From Klebsiella sp. RHBSTW-00484 (GTDB lineage: Bacteria > Pseudomonadota > Gammaproteobacteria > Enterobacterales > Enterobacteriaceae): a DNA stretch of 64,000 nucleotides. The stretch covers positions 1,984,001-2,048,000 of the forward strand of contig NZ_CP055481.1 of NCBI RefSeq assembly GCF_013705725.1, read 5' to 3'. Every line of letters starts with the position of its first letter. Position 1 is the first letter of the stretch. Shown piece by piece: positions 27,613-36,051 of this stretch. The notes below the pieces were generated by a model. That model searched no databases and was not told where the DNA came from. It worked only from the letters and a program-made list of their open reading frames with translations. Position numbers and translations under genes: made by a program.

Positions 27613-27619
27613 AGAAATG
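27612..27619. repeat. Target-site duplication, left copy (TAGAAATG)
   Basis: The 8-bp direct repeat TAGAAATG occurs here and at 28386-28393, immediately outside the two IS ends. IS1 elements usually duplicate 8-10 bp. The unbroken pair shows a simple transposition without later rearrangement. Confidence 0.92.
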
Positions 27620-27676
27620 GGTGATGCCTCTAATTAGTTGAATCTGATGTATAATGCGGGCTTTTGAGGTTCTTTC

Positions 27677-27949
27677 ATGGCCAGCGTTAACATTCATTGT
27701 CCTCGTTGTCAGTCTGCACAGGTCTACCGCCATGGTCAGAACCCTAAAGGCCATGACAGATTTCGCTGCCGTGACTGCCACCGCGTTTTTCAGCTCACTT
27801 ACACTTATGAGGCCCGTAAGCCGGGCATTAAAGAGCTGATCACTGAAATGGCCTTCAATGGCGCCGGGGTTCGCGATACCGCCAGAACACTGAAAATTGG
27901 CATTAACACCGTCATCCGGACTTTAAAAAACTCACGCCAAAGCGAATAA
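27677..27949 (+). CDS. insA: InsA, IS1 regulatory/DNA-binding protein
   Basis: 90 residues (classical InsA 91). An N-terminal zinc finger (CPRCQS ... CRDCHRVFQ) is followed by a helix-turn-helix (DTARTLKIGINTVIRTLKN). Alone it represses IS1 transcription. A -1 frameshift at A AAA AAC (27925-27931), near its end, makes the InsAB' transposase. Confidence 0.92.
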   Translation: MASVNIHCPRCQSAQVYRHGQNPKGHDRFRCRDCHRVFQLTYTYEARKPGIKELITEMAFNGAGVRDTARTLKIGINTVIRTLKNSRQSE

Positions 27950-27975
27950 CGTCTTCGCCCGTTGCTCATGCTGAT

Positions 27976-28371
27976 GTGGCGCTTATCTGCGAACTTGATG
28001 AGCAATGGAGTTTCGTTGGCAGTAAAGCCCGGCAACACTGGCTCTGGTACGCGTATAACACCAAAACAGGGGGTGTACTGGCCTACACTTTTGGTCCCCG
28101 TACCGATGAAACCTGCCGGGAACTACTGACACTGCTTACGCCATTCAACATCGGCATGATCACCAGCGACGACTGGGGCAGCTATGGCCGGGAGGTGCCG
28201 AAGGATAAGCATCTGACCGGAAAAATATTCACCCAACGGATTGAGCGCAATAACCTGACGCTGCGCACCCGCATTAAGCGCTTGGCTCGTAAAACAATCT
28301 GCTTCTCGCGTTCAGTAGAGATCCACGAAAAAGTCATCGGGACGTTTATTGAAAAACACATGTTCTACTAA
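27976..28371 (+). CDS. insB: InsB part of the IS1 InsAB' transposase
   Basis: The open frame joined to insA by -1 slippage; the ATG-like start listed here is only the first in-frame start codon, and translation normally enters from insA. Catalytic residues look intact: Asp in CELDEQWSFVG, Asp in MITSDDWGSYG, and the C-terminal FTQRIERNNLTLR with the DDE-type Glu, followed by KVIGTFIEKHM. It should therefore be an active DDE recombinase. It resembles classical InsB only moderately. Confidence 0.9.
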   Translation: MALICELDEQWSFVGSKARQHWLWYAYNTKTGGVLAYTFGPRTDETCRELLTLLTPFNIGMITSDDWGSYGREVPKDKHLTGKIFTQRIERNNLTLRTRIKRLARKTICFSRSVEIHEKVIGTFIEKHMFY

Positions 28372-28385
28372 TTGGAAGCATCACC

Positions 28386-28393
28386 TAGAAATG
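28386..28393. repeat. Target-site duplication, right copy (TAGAAATG)
   Basis: Right partner of the 8-bp duplication at 27612-27619, directly after the right inverted repeat of the IS1 element. Confidence 0.92.
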
Positions 28394-28492
28394 TAACTTC
28401 GTAACGTGCTGATATTGATTGATAATTTTAATTTTTTGATTATTAGTGCTTATTTACATGGTATGTATGGAGATAAAAAAAGTTCCCTTCAA

Positions 28493-28569
28493 TTTACAAA
28501 TTGAAACATCTTGTGCGCATTTGGAAACATTTTAGAAGTTTTAGTATCATATTCTTGTTGGATTATTCT
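28493..28569 (+). promoter_or_regulatory. ompC promoter with three OmpR boxes
   Basis: Three tandem 20-bp OmpR sites corresponding to E. coli C1-C3: TTTACAAATTGAAACATCTT (28493-28512), one with TTTGGAAACATTT (28513-28532), and AGAAGTTTTAGTATCATATT (28534-28553). A -10-like TATTCT is at 28564-28569. The IS1 element lies 100 bp upstream of the first box, so the boxes needed for ompC are intact. Confidence 0.8.
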
Positions 28570-28666
28570 GTATTTTGCAGCACAATGAAATAGCCGACTG
28601 ATTAGAAGGGTAATCAGTAAGCAGTGGCAATAATAAAAGGCATATAACAAACAGAGGGTTAATAAC

Positions 28667-29788
28667 ATGAAAGTTAAAGTACTGTCCCTCCTGGTACCGG
28701 CTCTGCTGGTAGCGGGCGCAGCAAATGCGGCTGAAGTCTATAACAAAGATGGCAACAAATTAGACCTGTACGGTAAAATCGACGGTCTGCACTATTTCTC
28801 TGACGACAAATCTTCCGATGGCGACCAGACCTACATGCGTCTGGGCATCAAAGGCGAAACTCAGATCAACGACCAGCTGACCGGTTACGGCCAGTGGGAA
28901 TACAACGTTCAGGCGAACAACACTGAAAGCTCCAGCGATCAGGCATGGACTCGTCTGGCATTTGCAGGTCTGAAATTCGGCGACGCGGGTTCTTTCGACT
29001 ATGGTCGTAACTACGGCGTTGTCTACGACGTGACTTCCTGGACTGACGTTCTGCCGGAATTCGGCGGCGACACCTACGGTTCTGACAACTTCCTGCAGTC
29101 TCGTGCTAACGGCGTTGCAACCTACCGTAACTCTGACTTCTTCGGTCTGGTTGACGGCCTGAACTTTGCTCTGCAGTACCAGGGTAAAAACGGCAGCGTG
29201 AGCGGTGAAGGTACTTCTCCGACCAACAACGGCCGTGGTGCTCTGAAACAGAACGGCGACGGTTACGGTGCTTCTGTAACTTATGATATCTGGGAAGGCA
29301 TCAGCGCAGGTTTCGCGTACTCCAACTCCAAACGTAATGGCGATCAGAACAGCCAGTTGGCTAAAGGTCGTGGCGATAATGCTGAAACCTATACCGGTGG
29401 CCTGAAATATGATGCTAACAACATCTACCTGGCGACTCAGTATACCCAGACTTACAATGCCACCCGTTTCAGCGGTAGCGGTGCATCTGATTCCATCAGC
29501 GGTTTTGCTAACAAAGCGCAGAACTTTGAAGTGGTTGCACAGTACCAGTTCGACTTCGGTCTGCGTCCGTCCGTTGCTTACCTGCAGTCTAAAGGTAAGG
29601 ACATCGAAGGTTTCGGCGATCAGGATCTGCTGAAATATGTTGATGTAGGCGCGACCTACTACTTCAACAAAAACATGTCCACCTACGTTGATTACAAAAT
29701 CAACCTGCTGGATGACAACGAATTCACCCGTCGTGCCGGTGTTTCTACCGACGACATCGTTGCTCTGGGCCTGGTTTACCAGTTCTAA
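28667..29788 (+). CDS. ompC: OmpC (OmpK36-type) outer membrane porin
   Basis: 373 residues. A signal peptide [21 protein letters not shown] is cleaved before AEVYNKDGN; the mature chain is a 16-strand trimeric porin ending in LVYQF, the outer-membrane C-terminal Phe signal. It is much closer to Klebsiella OmpK36 than to E. coli OmpC. The constriction loop L3 reads [13 protein letters not shown], with no GD or TD insertion of the type linked to carbapenem resistance. Surface loops vary, for example the [11 protein letters not shown] stretch. Codon usage is that of a very highly expressed gene. Confidence 0.97.
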   Translation: MKVKVLSLLVPALLVAGAANAAEVYNKDGNKLDLYGKIDGLHYFSDDKSSDGDQTYMRLGIKGETQINDQLTGYGQWEYNVQANNTESSSDQAWTRLAFAGLKFGDAGSFDYGRNYGVVYDVTSWTDVLPEFGGDTYGSDNFLQSRANGVATYRNSDFFGLVDGLNFALQYQGKNGSVSGEGTSPTNNGRGALKQNGDGYGASVTYDIWEGISAGFAYSNSKRNGDQNSQLAKGRGDNAETYTGGLKYDANNIYLATQYTQTYNATRFSGSGASDSISGFANKAQNFEVVAQYQFDFGLRPSVAYLQSKGKDIEGFGDQDLLKYVDVGATYYFNKNMSTYVDYKINLLDDNEFTRRAGVSTDDIVALGLVYQF

Positions 29789-29804
29789 GCACGCTGAAGT
29801 TTTG

Positions 29805-29831
29805 AAAAAGGCGCCGATGGCGCCTTTTTTT
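29805..29831 (+). terminator. Terminator of ompC
   Basis: AAAAAGGCGCC, loop GAT, GGCGCC and seven Ts, 17 bp after the ompC stop codon. Confidence 0.92.
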
Positions 29832-29891
29832 ATGCCCCGTTTACTCTTGCTGGTGTACTCTTTGGGCCTTAGCAAGAGGAAGCCAATTTTT

Positions 29892-30944
29892 ATGGATATC
29901 ACTTTTTTCCGCACCGCCCTGTTCGGGATTTGCGTACTACTCTCGGGCTGTGACTCAGCCACCACTCCAGAGTCACCAAAATCTGCTGCGACCGTGCTGG
30001 ATGGTAAAACCATGGGCACGTTCTGGCGAGTCAGCGTGATCAATGTTGATGAAGCAAAGGCCCAGGAGCTGCGCCAGAAGGTGCAGGCTCAGCTGGATGC
30101 CGACGATCGTCTGCTCTCAACATGGAAAAACGATTCGGCGCTGATGCGTTTTAACCATTCACCGAGCACTACCCCCTGGCCGGTCAGCGAGGCGATGGCG
30201 GATATCGTCACCCTATCGCTGCGCATTGGAGCTAAAACCCATGGCGCGATGGATATTACCGTCGGGCCATTGGTCAATTTATGGGGCTTTGGCCCGGATA
30301 AACAGCCGGTAAAAACGCCGGATGCGCAGCAAATTGCCGCGGCAAAAGCGCGCAGTGGGTTACAGCACCTGACGGTCATTAACCAGGCCGACAAGCAGTT
30401 TTTGCAAAAAGATATTCCGGATCTGTTTGTTGATCTCTCCACCGTAGGTGAAGGATACGCAGCCGATCACTTAGCGCGCCTGATGGAACAAGAAGGGATC
30501 TCGCGTTACCTGGTTTCCGTAGGTGGCGCGCTGGTGAGTCGTGGAATGAATGCCGAAGGGCAGCCGTGGCGGGTGGCGATCCAGAAGCCGACCGACCGCG
30601 AAAACGCCGTTCAGGCGATCGTTGATATTAACGGTCATGGTATCAGCACCTCCGGCAGCTATCGCAACTACTATGAGCTGGACGGTAAGCGCATCTCGCA
30701 CGTTATCGATCCACAAACCGGGCGACCCATCGATCATAAGCTAGTTTCGGTGACGGTTATCGCCCCAACGGCGCTGGAAGCCGACGGCTGGGATACCGGA
30801 CTGATGGTGTTAGGGCCGAAGAGGGCGCAGGACGTGGTGCGTGAACAGGGACTGGCAGTGTATATGATTGTCAAAGAAGGTGAAGGGTTTAAAACCTGGA
30901 TGTCGCCGCAGTTCCGCGCGTTCCTCGTCGGCGAGAAAAATTAA
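29892..30944 (+). CDS. apbE: ApbE, FAD:protein FMN transferase (lipoprotein)
   Basis: 350 residues (E. coli 351). A lipoprotein signal with lipobox VLLSGC (Cys about 18) targets it to the periplasmic side of a membrane. The ApbE core shows GKTMGTFWRV, the Mg/FAD-binding GAMDITVGPLVNLWGFGP and the SVGGALVSRG and DGWDTGLMVLGP motifs. It attaches FMN through a phosphoester bond to Thr of partners such as NqrB, NqrC and RnfG. The ATG at 29892 follows AGAGGAAG. A longer frame beginning inside ompC is not the gene. Confidence 0.95.
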   Translation: MDITFFRTALFGICVLLSGCDSATTPESPKSAATVLDGKTMGTFWRVSVINVDEAKAQELRQKVQAQLDADDRLLSTWKNDSALMRFNHSPSTTPWPVSEAMADIVTLSLRIGAKTHGAMDITVGPLVNLWGFGPDKQPVKTPDAQQIAAAKARSGLQHLTVINQADKQFLQKDIPDLFVDLSTVGEGYAADHLARLMEQEGISRYLVSVGGALVSRGMNAEGQPWRVAIQKPTDRENAVQAIVDINGHGISTSGSYRNYYELDGKRISHVIDPQTGRPIDHKLVSVTVIAPTALEADGWDTGLMVLGPKRAQDVVREQGLAVYMIVKEGEGFKTWMSPQFRAFLVGEKN

Positions 30945-31016
30945 ACCGCAAGATTTCGGGTTTTTGCTAACGGACTTCGGCCCAGACTGAAGATACACTT
31001 ACTGCAGGAGTCCGTT

Positions 31017-32081
31017 ATGAAACCGATGATGATCAATACCGATGAGCGTCGCTGGCAGGCTGTATGCGAGCGCGACGTTCGTGCCGATGGCCAGTTCGTT
31101 TTTGCCGTGCTGACCACCGGCATTTGCTGTCGTCCGTCCTGCCGTTCACGGCGGGCGCTGCGGGAGAATGTGCGTTTTTATGCCAACGTTGAAGCCGCGC
31201 TGGCCGCAGGGTTTCGCCCGTGTAAACGCTGCCAGCCGGATAAAACCGATCCACAGCAGCAGAAAGTGGAAAAAGTGGCCGCCGCCTGTCGTCTGCTGGA
31301 GCAAGAAACGCCGATAACCCTCGACGCGCTGTCCCGTGAACTTGCGGTTAGCCCCTTTCATTTTCACCGTCTCTTTAAATCCGTTACCGGAATGACGCCC
31401 AAAGCCTGGCAACAGGCCTGGCGCGCGCGCCGTTTACGCGAGGCGTTGGGTCAGGGGAGGACGGTGACGGATGCTGCTTTGGCCGCCGGTTTTCCGGATA
31501 CCAGTAGCTACTATCAGCAGGCTGATGCCGCGCTGGGAATGACCGCCAGCCAGTTTCGCCGCGGCGGCGATGATACCGATATTACCTGGGTATGTGACGA
31601 TGGCCCGCTGGGACGCTGTCTGGTGGCTGAAAGTGAACGGGGTATATGCGCCGTGCTGCCGGGTGATGACGATGCGTCGCTACATGAGGAATTAGGCAAA
31701 ATATTTCCCAATGCACGTCTGCAGCCTGGCGATGACGTTTTTCATCAGCGAGTCGCTCAAGTATTTGCGCATCTTAACGACCATCGCCAGCTAATCTCTT
31801 TGCCGCTAGATCTTCGCGGCACCGCTTTCCAGCTTCAGGTCTGGCAGGCTCTGCGCCAGATCCCGGGGGGAGAAACCCGTAGCTATCGCCAGGTTGCGCA
31901 AAGTATTGACCGTCCCCGCGCGGTCAGGGCGGTGGCAAGCGCCTGTGCCGCCAACAAGCTGGCAATGGTTATCCCGTGCCATCGGGTGGTTCGCGAGGGC
32001 GGGGCTCTCTCCGGCTATCGTTGGGGAATCGCGCGTAAAGCATTACTGCTAGCGCGCGAAGCGCAAACTGAGGAGAACTGA
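31017..32081 (+). CDS. ada: Ada, methyl-DNA repair protein and adaptive-response activator
   Basis: 354 residues, as in E. coli. The N-terminal zinc domain has Cys38, Cys42, Cys69 and Cys72 (GICCRPSC, RPCKRC); Cys38 takes methyl groups from phosphotriesters. An AraC-type helix-turn-helix follows (about 85-180). The C-terminal O6-alkylguanine transferase has the acceptor Cys321 in IPCHRVVR. Methylated Ada activates ada-alkB. AGGAG precedes the ATG. Its TGA overlaps the alkB ATG by one base, so the pair is an operon. Confidence 0.96.
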   Translation: MKPMMINTDERRWQAVCERDVRADGQFVFAVLTTGICCRPSCRSRRALRENVRFYANVEAALAAGFRPCKRCQPDKTDPQQQKVEKVAAACRLLEQETPITLDALSRELAVSPFHFHRLFKSVTGMTPKAWQQAWRARRLREALGQGRTVTDAALAAGFPDTSSYYQQADAALGMTASQFRRGGDDTDITWVCDDGPLGRCLVAESERGICAVLPGDDDASLHEELGKIFPNARLQPGDDVFHQRVAQVFAHLNDHRQLISLPLDLRGTAFQLQVWQALRQIPGGETRSYRQVAQSIDRPRAVRAVASACAANKLAMVIPCHRVVREGGALSGYRWGIARKALLLAREAQTEEN

Positions 32082-32731
32082 TGCTCGATCTTTTTGCCGA
32101 TACGCCGCCCTGGCAAGAGCCGCTGGCACCGGGGGCGGTAATTTTACGCCGCTATGCTCGCGAACGCGCCCCGGCCTTGTTGCTGGCTATTACTGATATT
32201 GCCAGCCGTTCGCCTTTTCGTCAGATGGTGACGCCCGGCGGCTATACGATGTCGGTGGCGATGACCAACTGCGGTGAACTGGGCTGGACTACCAATCAGC
32301 ACGGCTATCTTTACTCTCCCGAGGATCCGCTGACGGGCAAACGCTGGCCGCCGATGCCGCGGATTTTCCGCGAGCTGGCCGCAGAGGCCGCTTCTGCGTG
32401 CGGTTATGAGAGATTTGCGCCTGATGCTTGTCTTATTAACCGCTATCAACCGGGGGCGAAGCTGTCGCTGCATCAGGATAAAGACGAGCACGATCTGCGC
32501 GCTCCTATTGTCTCTGTCTCACTGGGGCTCCCGGCAGTGTTTCAGTTTGGCGGCAAACAGCGTAGCGATCCGCTCCGGCGGGTGCTGCTGGAGCACGGCG
32601 ATGTGGTGGTCTGGGGCGGTGAATCACGGCTGTTTTACCATGGTATTCAGCCGCTGAAAGAGGGGACTCATCCCGACACCGGTAGCTGCCGCTATAATCT
32701 CACTTTTCGTCTGGCAGGCAATAAAGAATAA
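32081..32731 (+). CDS. alkB: AlkB, DNA oxidative demethylase
   Basis: 216 residues, the E. coli length. A Fe(II)/2-oxoglutarate dioxygenase with iron ligands His131 and Asp133 (LHQDKDEHD) and a distal His in FYHGIQPL, and the oxoglutarate-binding Arg pair in RYNLTFR. It removes 1-methyladenine and 3-methylcytosine lesions from DNA and RNA. Translationally coupled to ada. Confidence 0.96.
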   Translation: MLDLFADTPPWQEPLAPGAVILRRYARERAPALLLAITDIASRSPFRQMVTPGGYTMSVAMTNCGELGWTTNQHGYLYSPEDPLTGKRWPPMPRIFRELAAEAASACGYERFAPDACLINRYQPGAKLSLHQDKDEHDLRAPIVSVSLGLPAVFQFGGKQRSDPLRRVLLEHGDVVVWGGESRLFYHGIQPLKEGTHPDTGSCRYNLTFRLAGNKE

Positions 32732-32805
32732 AAATAAGAATTATTCTTGCTGTCATCGGCGAGCAGTTTAAACTGCTGGCTGTTTTTGCTTGCCCGGGTT
32801 GTCTT

Positions 32806-34449
32806 ATGGAACTTCTTCTTCTTGTCTGGCGTCAATATCGCTGGCCGTTTATCTCCGTTATTGCTTTAAGTCTGCTCAGTGCGGCGCTGGGGATCGGGCT
32901 CATCGCCTTTATAAACCTGCGCCTGATGACCATTGCCGATACCTCGCTGACGGTGTTGCCGGAATTTTTGGGCCTACTGTTGCTGCTGATGGCGGTCACG
33001 CTTGGCTCACAACTGGCGTTGACCACGCTTGGGCACCACTTCGTCTATCGTCTGCGCGGCGAATTTATTAAGCGTATTCTTGATACCCAAATCGAAAAGA
33101 TTGAGAAAATCGGCAGCGCGTCGCTGCTGGCCGGTTTAACCAGCGATATTCGCAATATCACTATTGCTTTTGTGCGCCTGCCAGAACTGGTGCAGGGGAT
33201 TATTCTGACCTTCGGTTCCGCCGCTTACCTGGCCTGGCTGTCGGGAAAAATGATGCTGATCACTGCGCTGTGGATGGCGTTAACCATCTGGGGCGGCTTT
33301 ATGCTGGTGTCGCGGGTCTATAAACATATGGCCTCGCTGCGTGAAACCGAAGACAAGCTGTATCACGATTACCAGACGGTTCTCGAGGGGCGTAAAGAGC
33401 TGACCCTTAATCGTGAACGCGCTGAATATGTGTTTAACCAACTGTATCTTCCGGATGCTCGTGAATATCGCCACCATATTGTTCGCGCTGACACCTTCCA
33501 CCTGAGCGCGGTGAACTGGTCGAATATTATGATGCTGGGCGCAATTGGCCTGGTCTTCTGGATGGCTAATAGCCTCGGTTGGGCCGATACCGCCGTGGCG
33601 GCAACCTACTCTCTGACGCTGTTATTTCTGCGCACGCCGCTGCTTTCCGCGGTTGGCGCGCTGCCAACGCTGCTCAGCGCTCAGGTGGCGTTCAATAAGC
33701 TGCATAAGTTTTCCCTTGCGCCGTATCGCGCTGAATTCCCGCAGCCCCAGGCGCATCCCCACTGGCAGACTCTGGAATTGCGCGATGTCGCGTTTCATTA
33801 TCCTGATAACAGCTTTGCCGTGGGGCCGATTAATATGACCCTCAAGCGCGGTGAGCTAGTGTTCCTGATTGGCGGTAACGGCAGTGGCAAATCGACGTTA
33901 GCCATGTTGCTGACCGGTTTATATCAGCCAGTTTCCGGGCAGATCCTGCTCGACGGTCAGCCGATGGCGGCAGATAAACCGGAAGATTACCGTAAGCTGT
34001 TTTCGGCGGTATTTACCGATGTCTGGCTGTTCGACAGGCTGCTGGGTCCGGAAGGGAAAGCGGCGGATTCAGCGTTGGTAGACAAGTGGCTGGATTATCT
34101 GAAAATGAGTCACAAGCTTGAGCTGGATAACGGTAAAATTCTCGACCTGAAGCTATCAAAAGGGCAGAAAAAGCGCGTAGCGCTGCTGCTGGCGCTGGCG
34201 GAAGAGCGAGATATCATCATGCTGGATGAGTGGGCGGCGGATCAGGACCCGCATTTCCGTCGTGAATTCTACCAGGTGTTGCTGCCGCTCATGCAGCAAA
34301 TGGGAAAAACCGTTTTTGCCATCAGCCACGATGACCACTATTTCCAGCACGCCGACAGGTTGCTGGAAATGCGCAACGGCCAGCTATCGGAGCTGACGGG
34401 AGAAGAGCGCGTGCTGGCAACCCGCGATGCGGTCGCTCGTACCGCCTGA
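32806..34449 (+). CDS. yojI: YojI, ABC exporter (fused permease and ATPase)
   Basis: 547 residues, the E. coli length. An N-terminal six-helix transmembrane domain (about 1-290) is fused to an ABC ATPase with Walker [10 protein letters not shown], signature LSKGQKKR, Walker B DIIMLDEW and the His switch AISHDDHY. In E. coli YojI exports microcin J25 together with TolC. The 74-bp gap before it has a perfect 14-bp palindrome GCAGTTTAAACTGC near 32764, perhaps part of the alkB terminator. Confidence 0.94.
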   Translation: MELLLLVWRQYRWPFISVIALSLLSAALGIGLIAFINLRLMTIADTSLTVLPEFLGLLLLLMAVTLGSQLALTTLGHHFVYRLRGEFIKRILDTQIEKIEKIGSASLLAGLTSDIRNITIAFVRLPELVQGIILTFGSAAYLAWLSGKMMLITALWMALTIWGGFMLVSRVYKHMASLRETEDKLYHDYQTVLEGRKELTLNRERAEYVFNQLYLPDAREYRHHIVRADTFHLSAVNWSNIMMLGAIGLVFWMANSLGWADTAVAATYSLTLLFLRTPLLSAVGALPTLLSAQVAFNKLHKFSLAPYRAEFPQPQAHPHWQTLELRDVAFHYPDNSFAVGPINMTLKRGELVFLIGGNGSGKSTLAMLLTGLYQPVSGQILLDGQPMAADKPEDYRKLFSAVFTDVWLFDRLLGPEGKAADSALVDKWLDYLKMSHKLELDNGKILDLKLSKGQKKRVALLLALAEERDIIMLDEWAADQDPHFRREFYQVLLPLMQQMGKTVFAISHDDHYFQHADRLLEMRNGQLSELTGEERVLATRDAVARTA

Positions 34450-34459
34450 TTGAGATCTA

Positions 34460-34487
34460 TCCCGGAGGCGCTCGCCGACCTCCGGGA
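34460..34487 (+). terminator. Hairpin downstream of yojI
   Basis: TCCCGGAGG and CCTCCGGGA pair around a 10-base loop, 10 bp after the yojI stop. No strong U-run follows, so termination is plausible but uncertain. Confidence 0.5.
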
Positions 34488-34614
34488 ATCCCACCAACTG
34501 CTGTTTTTTCCATCGACTGAATTCACAGCGGTTATTATTTCCGCCTCCTCGCGCTATGCTTAAGGCTTCCGGCCTGCTGGTCGGCCAAATATCGTTACAA
34601 GGATTGACTGACCG

Positions 34615-36051
34615 ATGTCCGTTTTGCATAAAAAAAGCGCCAGATTGCGCGACGAAGAGCGCGCCCGCCTCATTTGGCTGCTGAGCACCGATAAAGCCGT
34701 CACTTCCTCATTGCTGGGGAAATTAACCCTGGCTGAACGCTACGATGAAGGCACGTTGGCCGACGATCTGGCCGAAGTGGAAGTGCTGGTTTCTCACCTT
34801 CCGCCGCCGGACCTTGCCGATGCGCTCGAAGCGTTGCCTTACGACGCACGTAATGCGCTCTGGCGACTGGTGGCCGATGATAAACGTGGCGAGGTGCTGC
34901 TCGAAGCATCGGAAAGCGTCTGGGGCGATCTCATCGAAGAGATGAGCGACCATGACCTGCTGTTTGCGCTGCAAAATCTCGATATTGATGAACAGGTCTA
35001 CCTGCTGCAACACTTACCGCGTGATCTGACCGGACGCCTGCTGGCGACGCTGCCTGCGGATAAGCGTGCACGTATTCGCCAGATGATGCGCTACGCCGAT
35101 AATACCGTCGGCGCGATCATGGAATTCGAGGTCATCACCGTTCGCCCGGAAGCGACGCTTGCGGCGGTACAACGCTACCTGCGGCGGCTAGGCAAAATGC
35201 CGGAAAACACCGATAAGCTGTTTGTGACCACCCGCAATAAGCTGCTGCTGGGCGAACTGGAATTACAAACTATCCTGCTTAACAATGCGCAGAAGCGGGT
35301 AGGGGAAGTGATGGAAGGCGATCCGGTCACCTTTCAGCCGCATGAAGATGCAGAAAAAGTGGCGCGAACGTTTGAACGTGATGACTTACTTAGCGCCGCC
35401 GTTATTGATGCTGACGGCAAGTTAATGGGGCGTTTGACCATCGATGAGATCGTCGATGTGGTCTACGAAGAGACCGACAACGATTTACGCCGAATGGGTG
35501 GCTTGAGTAACGATGATGACGTGTTTGCCCCGGTGAGCAAAGCGGTGAAAACCCGCTGGGCCTGGCTGGCGGTGAATTTGTGCACCGCGTTTATCGCCTC
35601 CCGCGTTATTGATGGTTTTGAACATACTATTTCGCAATTGGTCGCGCTGGCCTCGCTGATGCCGATTGTCGCCGGGATCGGCGGCAACACCGGTAATCAG
35701 ACAATCACCATGATCGTCCGTGCGATGGCGTTGCAGCACATTCAGCCGGGAAGTTTCACCTTTCTGATTCTGCGTGAAATGGGCGTTGCGCTGATCAACG
35801 GGATCGTCTGGGGTGGGATCATGGGCGCCATAACCTGGTGGCTGTACGACGATCCGCAGCTTGGTGGCGTGATGACGCTGGCAATGATGCTGAACCTGCT
35901 GATGGCGGCGATGATGGGCGTGATTATCCCGATGGTGATGGTCAAGCTGGGGCGCGATCCGGCGGTCGGCTCCAGCGTGATGATTACCGCTATCACCGAC
36001 ACCGGTGGATTCTTTATTTTTCTTGGGTTGGCGACGATTTTTCTGATGTAG
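34615..36051 (+). CDS. mgtE: MgtE-family magnesium transporter
   Basis: 478 residues in the MgtE layout: an N-terminal alpha-superhelical domain (about 20-150), two CBS repeats (about 155-290, with VGAIMEFEVITVRPEATL and VGEVMEGDPVTFQPHED), a connecting helix, and five membrane helices with the conserved pore segments MPIVAGIGGNTGNQT and the Asp in AITDTGGFF. It is a Mg2+-gated channel of the inner membrane. It is not in E. coli K-12. AAGGA lies 11 bp before the ATG. Its 3' end overlaps the convergent sulP gene by 38 bp. Confidence 0.93.
   Translation: MSVLHKKSARLRDEERARLIWLLSTDKAVTSSLLGKLTLAERYDEGTLADDLAEVEVLVSHLPPPDLADALEALPYDARNALWRLVADDKRGEVLLEASESVWGDLIEEMSDHDLLFALQNLDIDEQVYLLQHLPRDLTGRLLATLPADKRARIRQMMRYADNTVGAIMEFEVITVRPEATLAAVQRYLRRLGKMPENTDKLFVTTRNKLLLGELELQTILLNNAQKRVGEVMEGDPVTFQPHEDAEKVARTFERDDLLSAAVIDADGKLMGRLTIDEIVDVVYEETDNDLRRMGGLSNDDDVFAPVSKAVKTRWAWLAVNLCTAFIASRVIDGFEHTISQLVALASLMPIVAGIGGNTGNQTITMIVRAMALQHIQPGSFTFLILREMGVALINGIVWGGIMGAITWWLYDDPQLGGVMTLAMMLNLLMAAMMGVIIPMVMVKLGRDPAVGSSVMITAITDTGGFFIFLGLATIFLM

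Larger units (their letters stand above)
27620..28385 (+). mobile_element. Complete IS1-family insertion sequence
   Basis: 766 bp with terminal inverted repeats: GGTGATGCCTCTAATTAGT at the left and GGTGATGCTTCCAATTAGT (complement) at the right, 17 of 19 matching. It carries insA and insB with an A AAA AAC slip site at 27925-27931. The left end holds a promoter-like TATAAT near 27650. The protein sequences differ much from the classical IS1 of E. coli, so it is a distinct IS1 isoform; I cannot name it. It sits in the micF-ompC intergenic region, 58 bp from the micF start and 281 bp from the ompC ATG. Confidence 0.95.

Noticed and set aside
29074..29100. Possible resistance-type insertion in porin loop L3
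   Set aside because: The loop reads [11 protein letters not shown] with no duplication of GD or TD, so it looks wild type.
28760..30043. 427-codon minus-strand ORF antisense to ompC and apbE
   Set aside because: It mirrors the strong codon bias of ompC, has no ribosome-binding site and resembles no protein I know.
32732..32760. Fur-box-like AATAAGAATTATTCTT upstream of yojI
   Set aside because: Only a short AT-rich dyad; too few consensus positions to separate from chance.
34450..34614. Mg2+ riboswitch ahead of mgtE
   Set aside because: The 165-bp gap is too short and lacks the conserved helices of an M-box.
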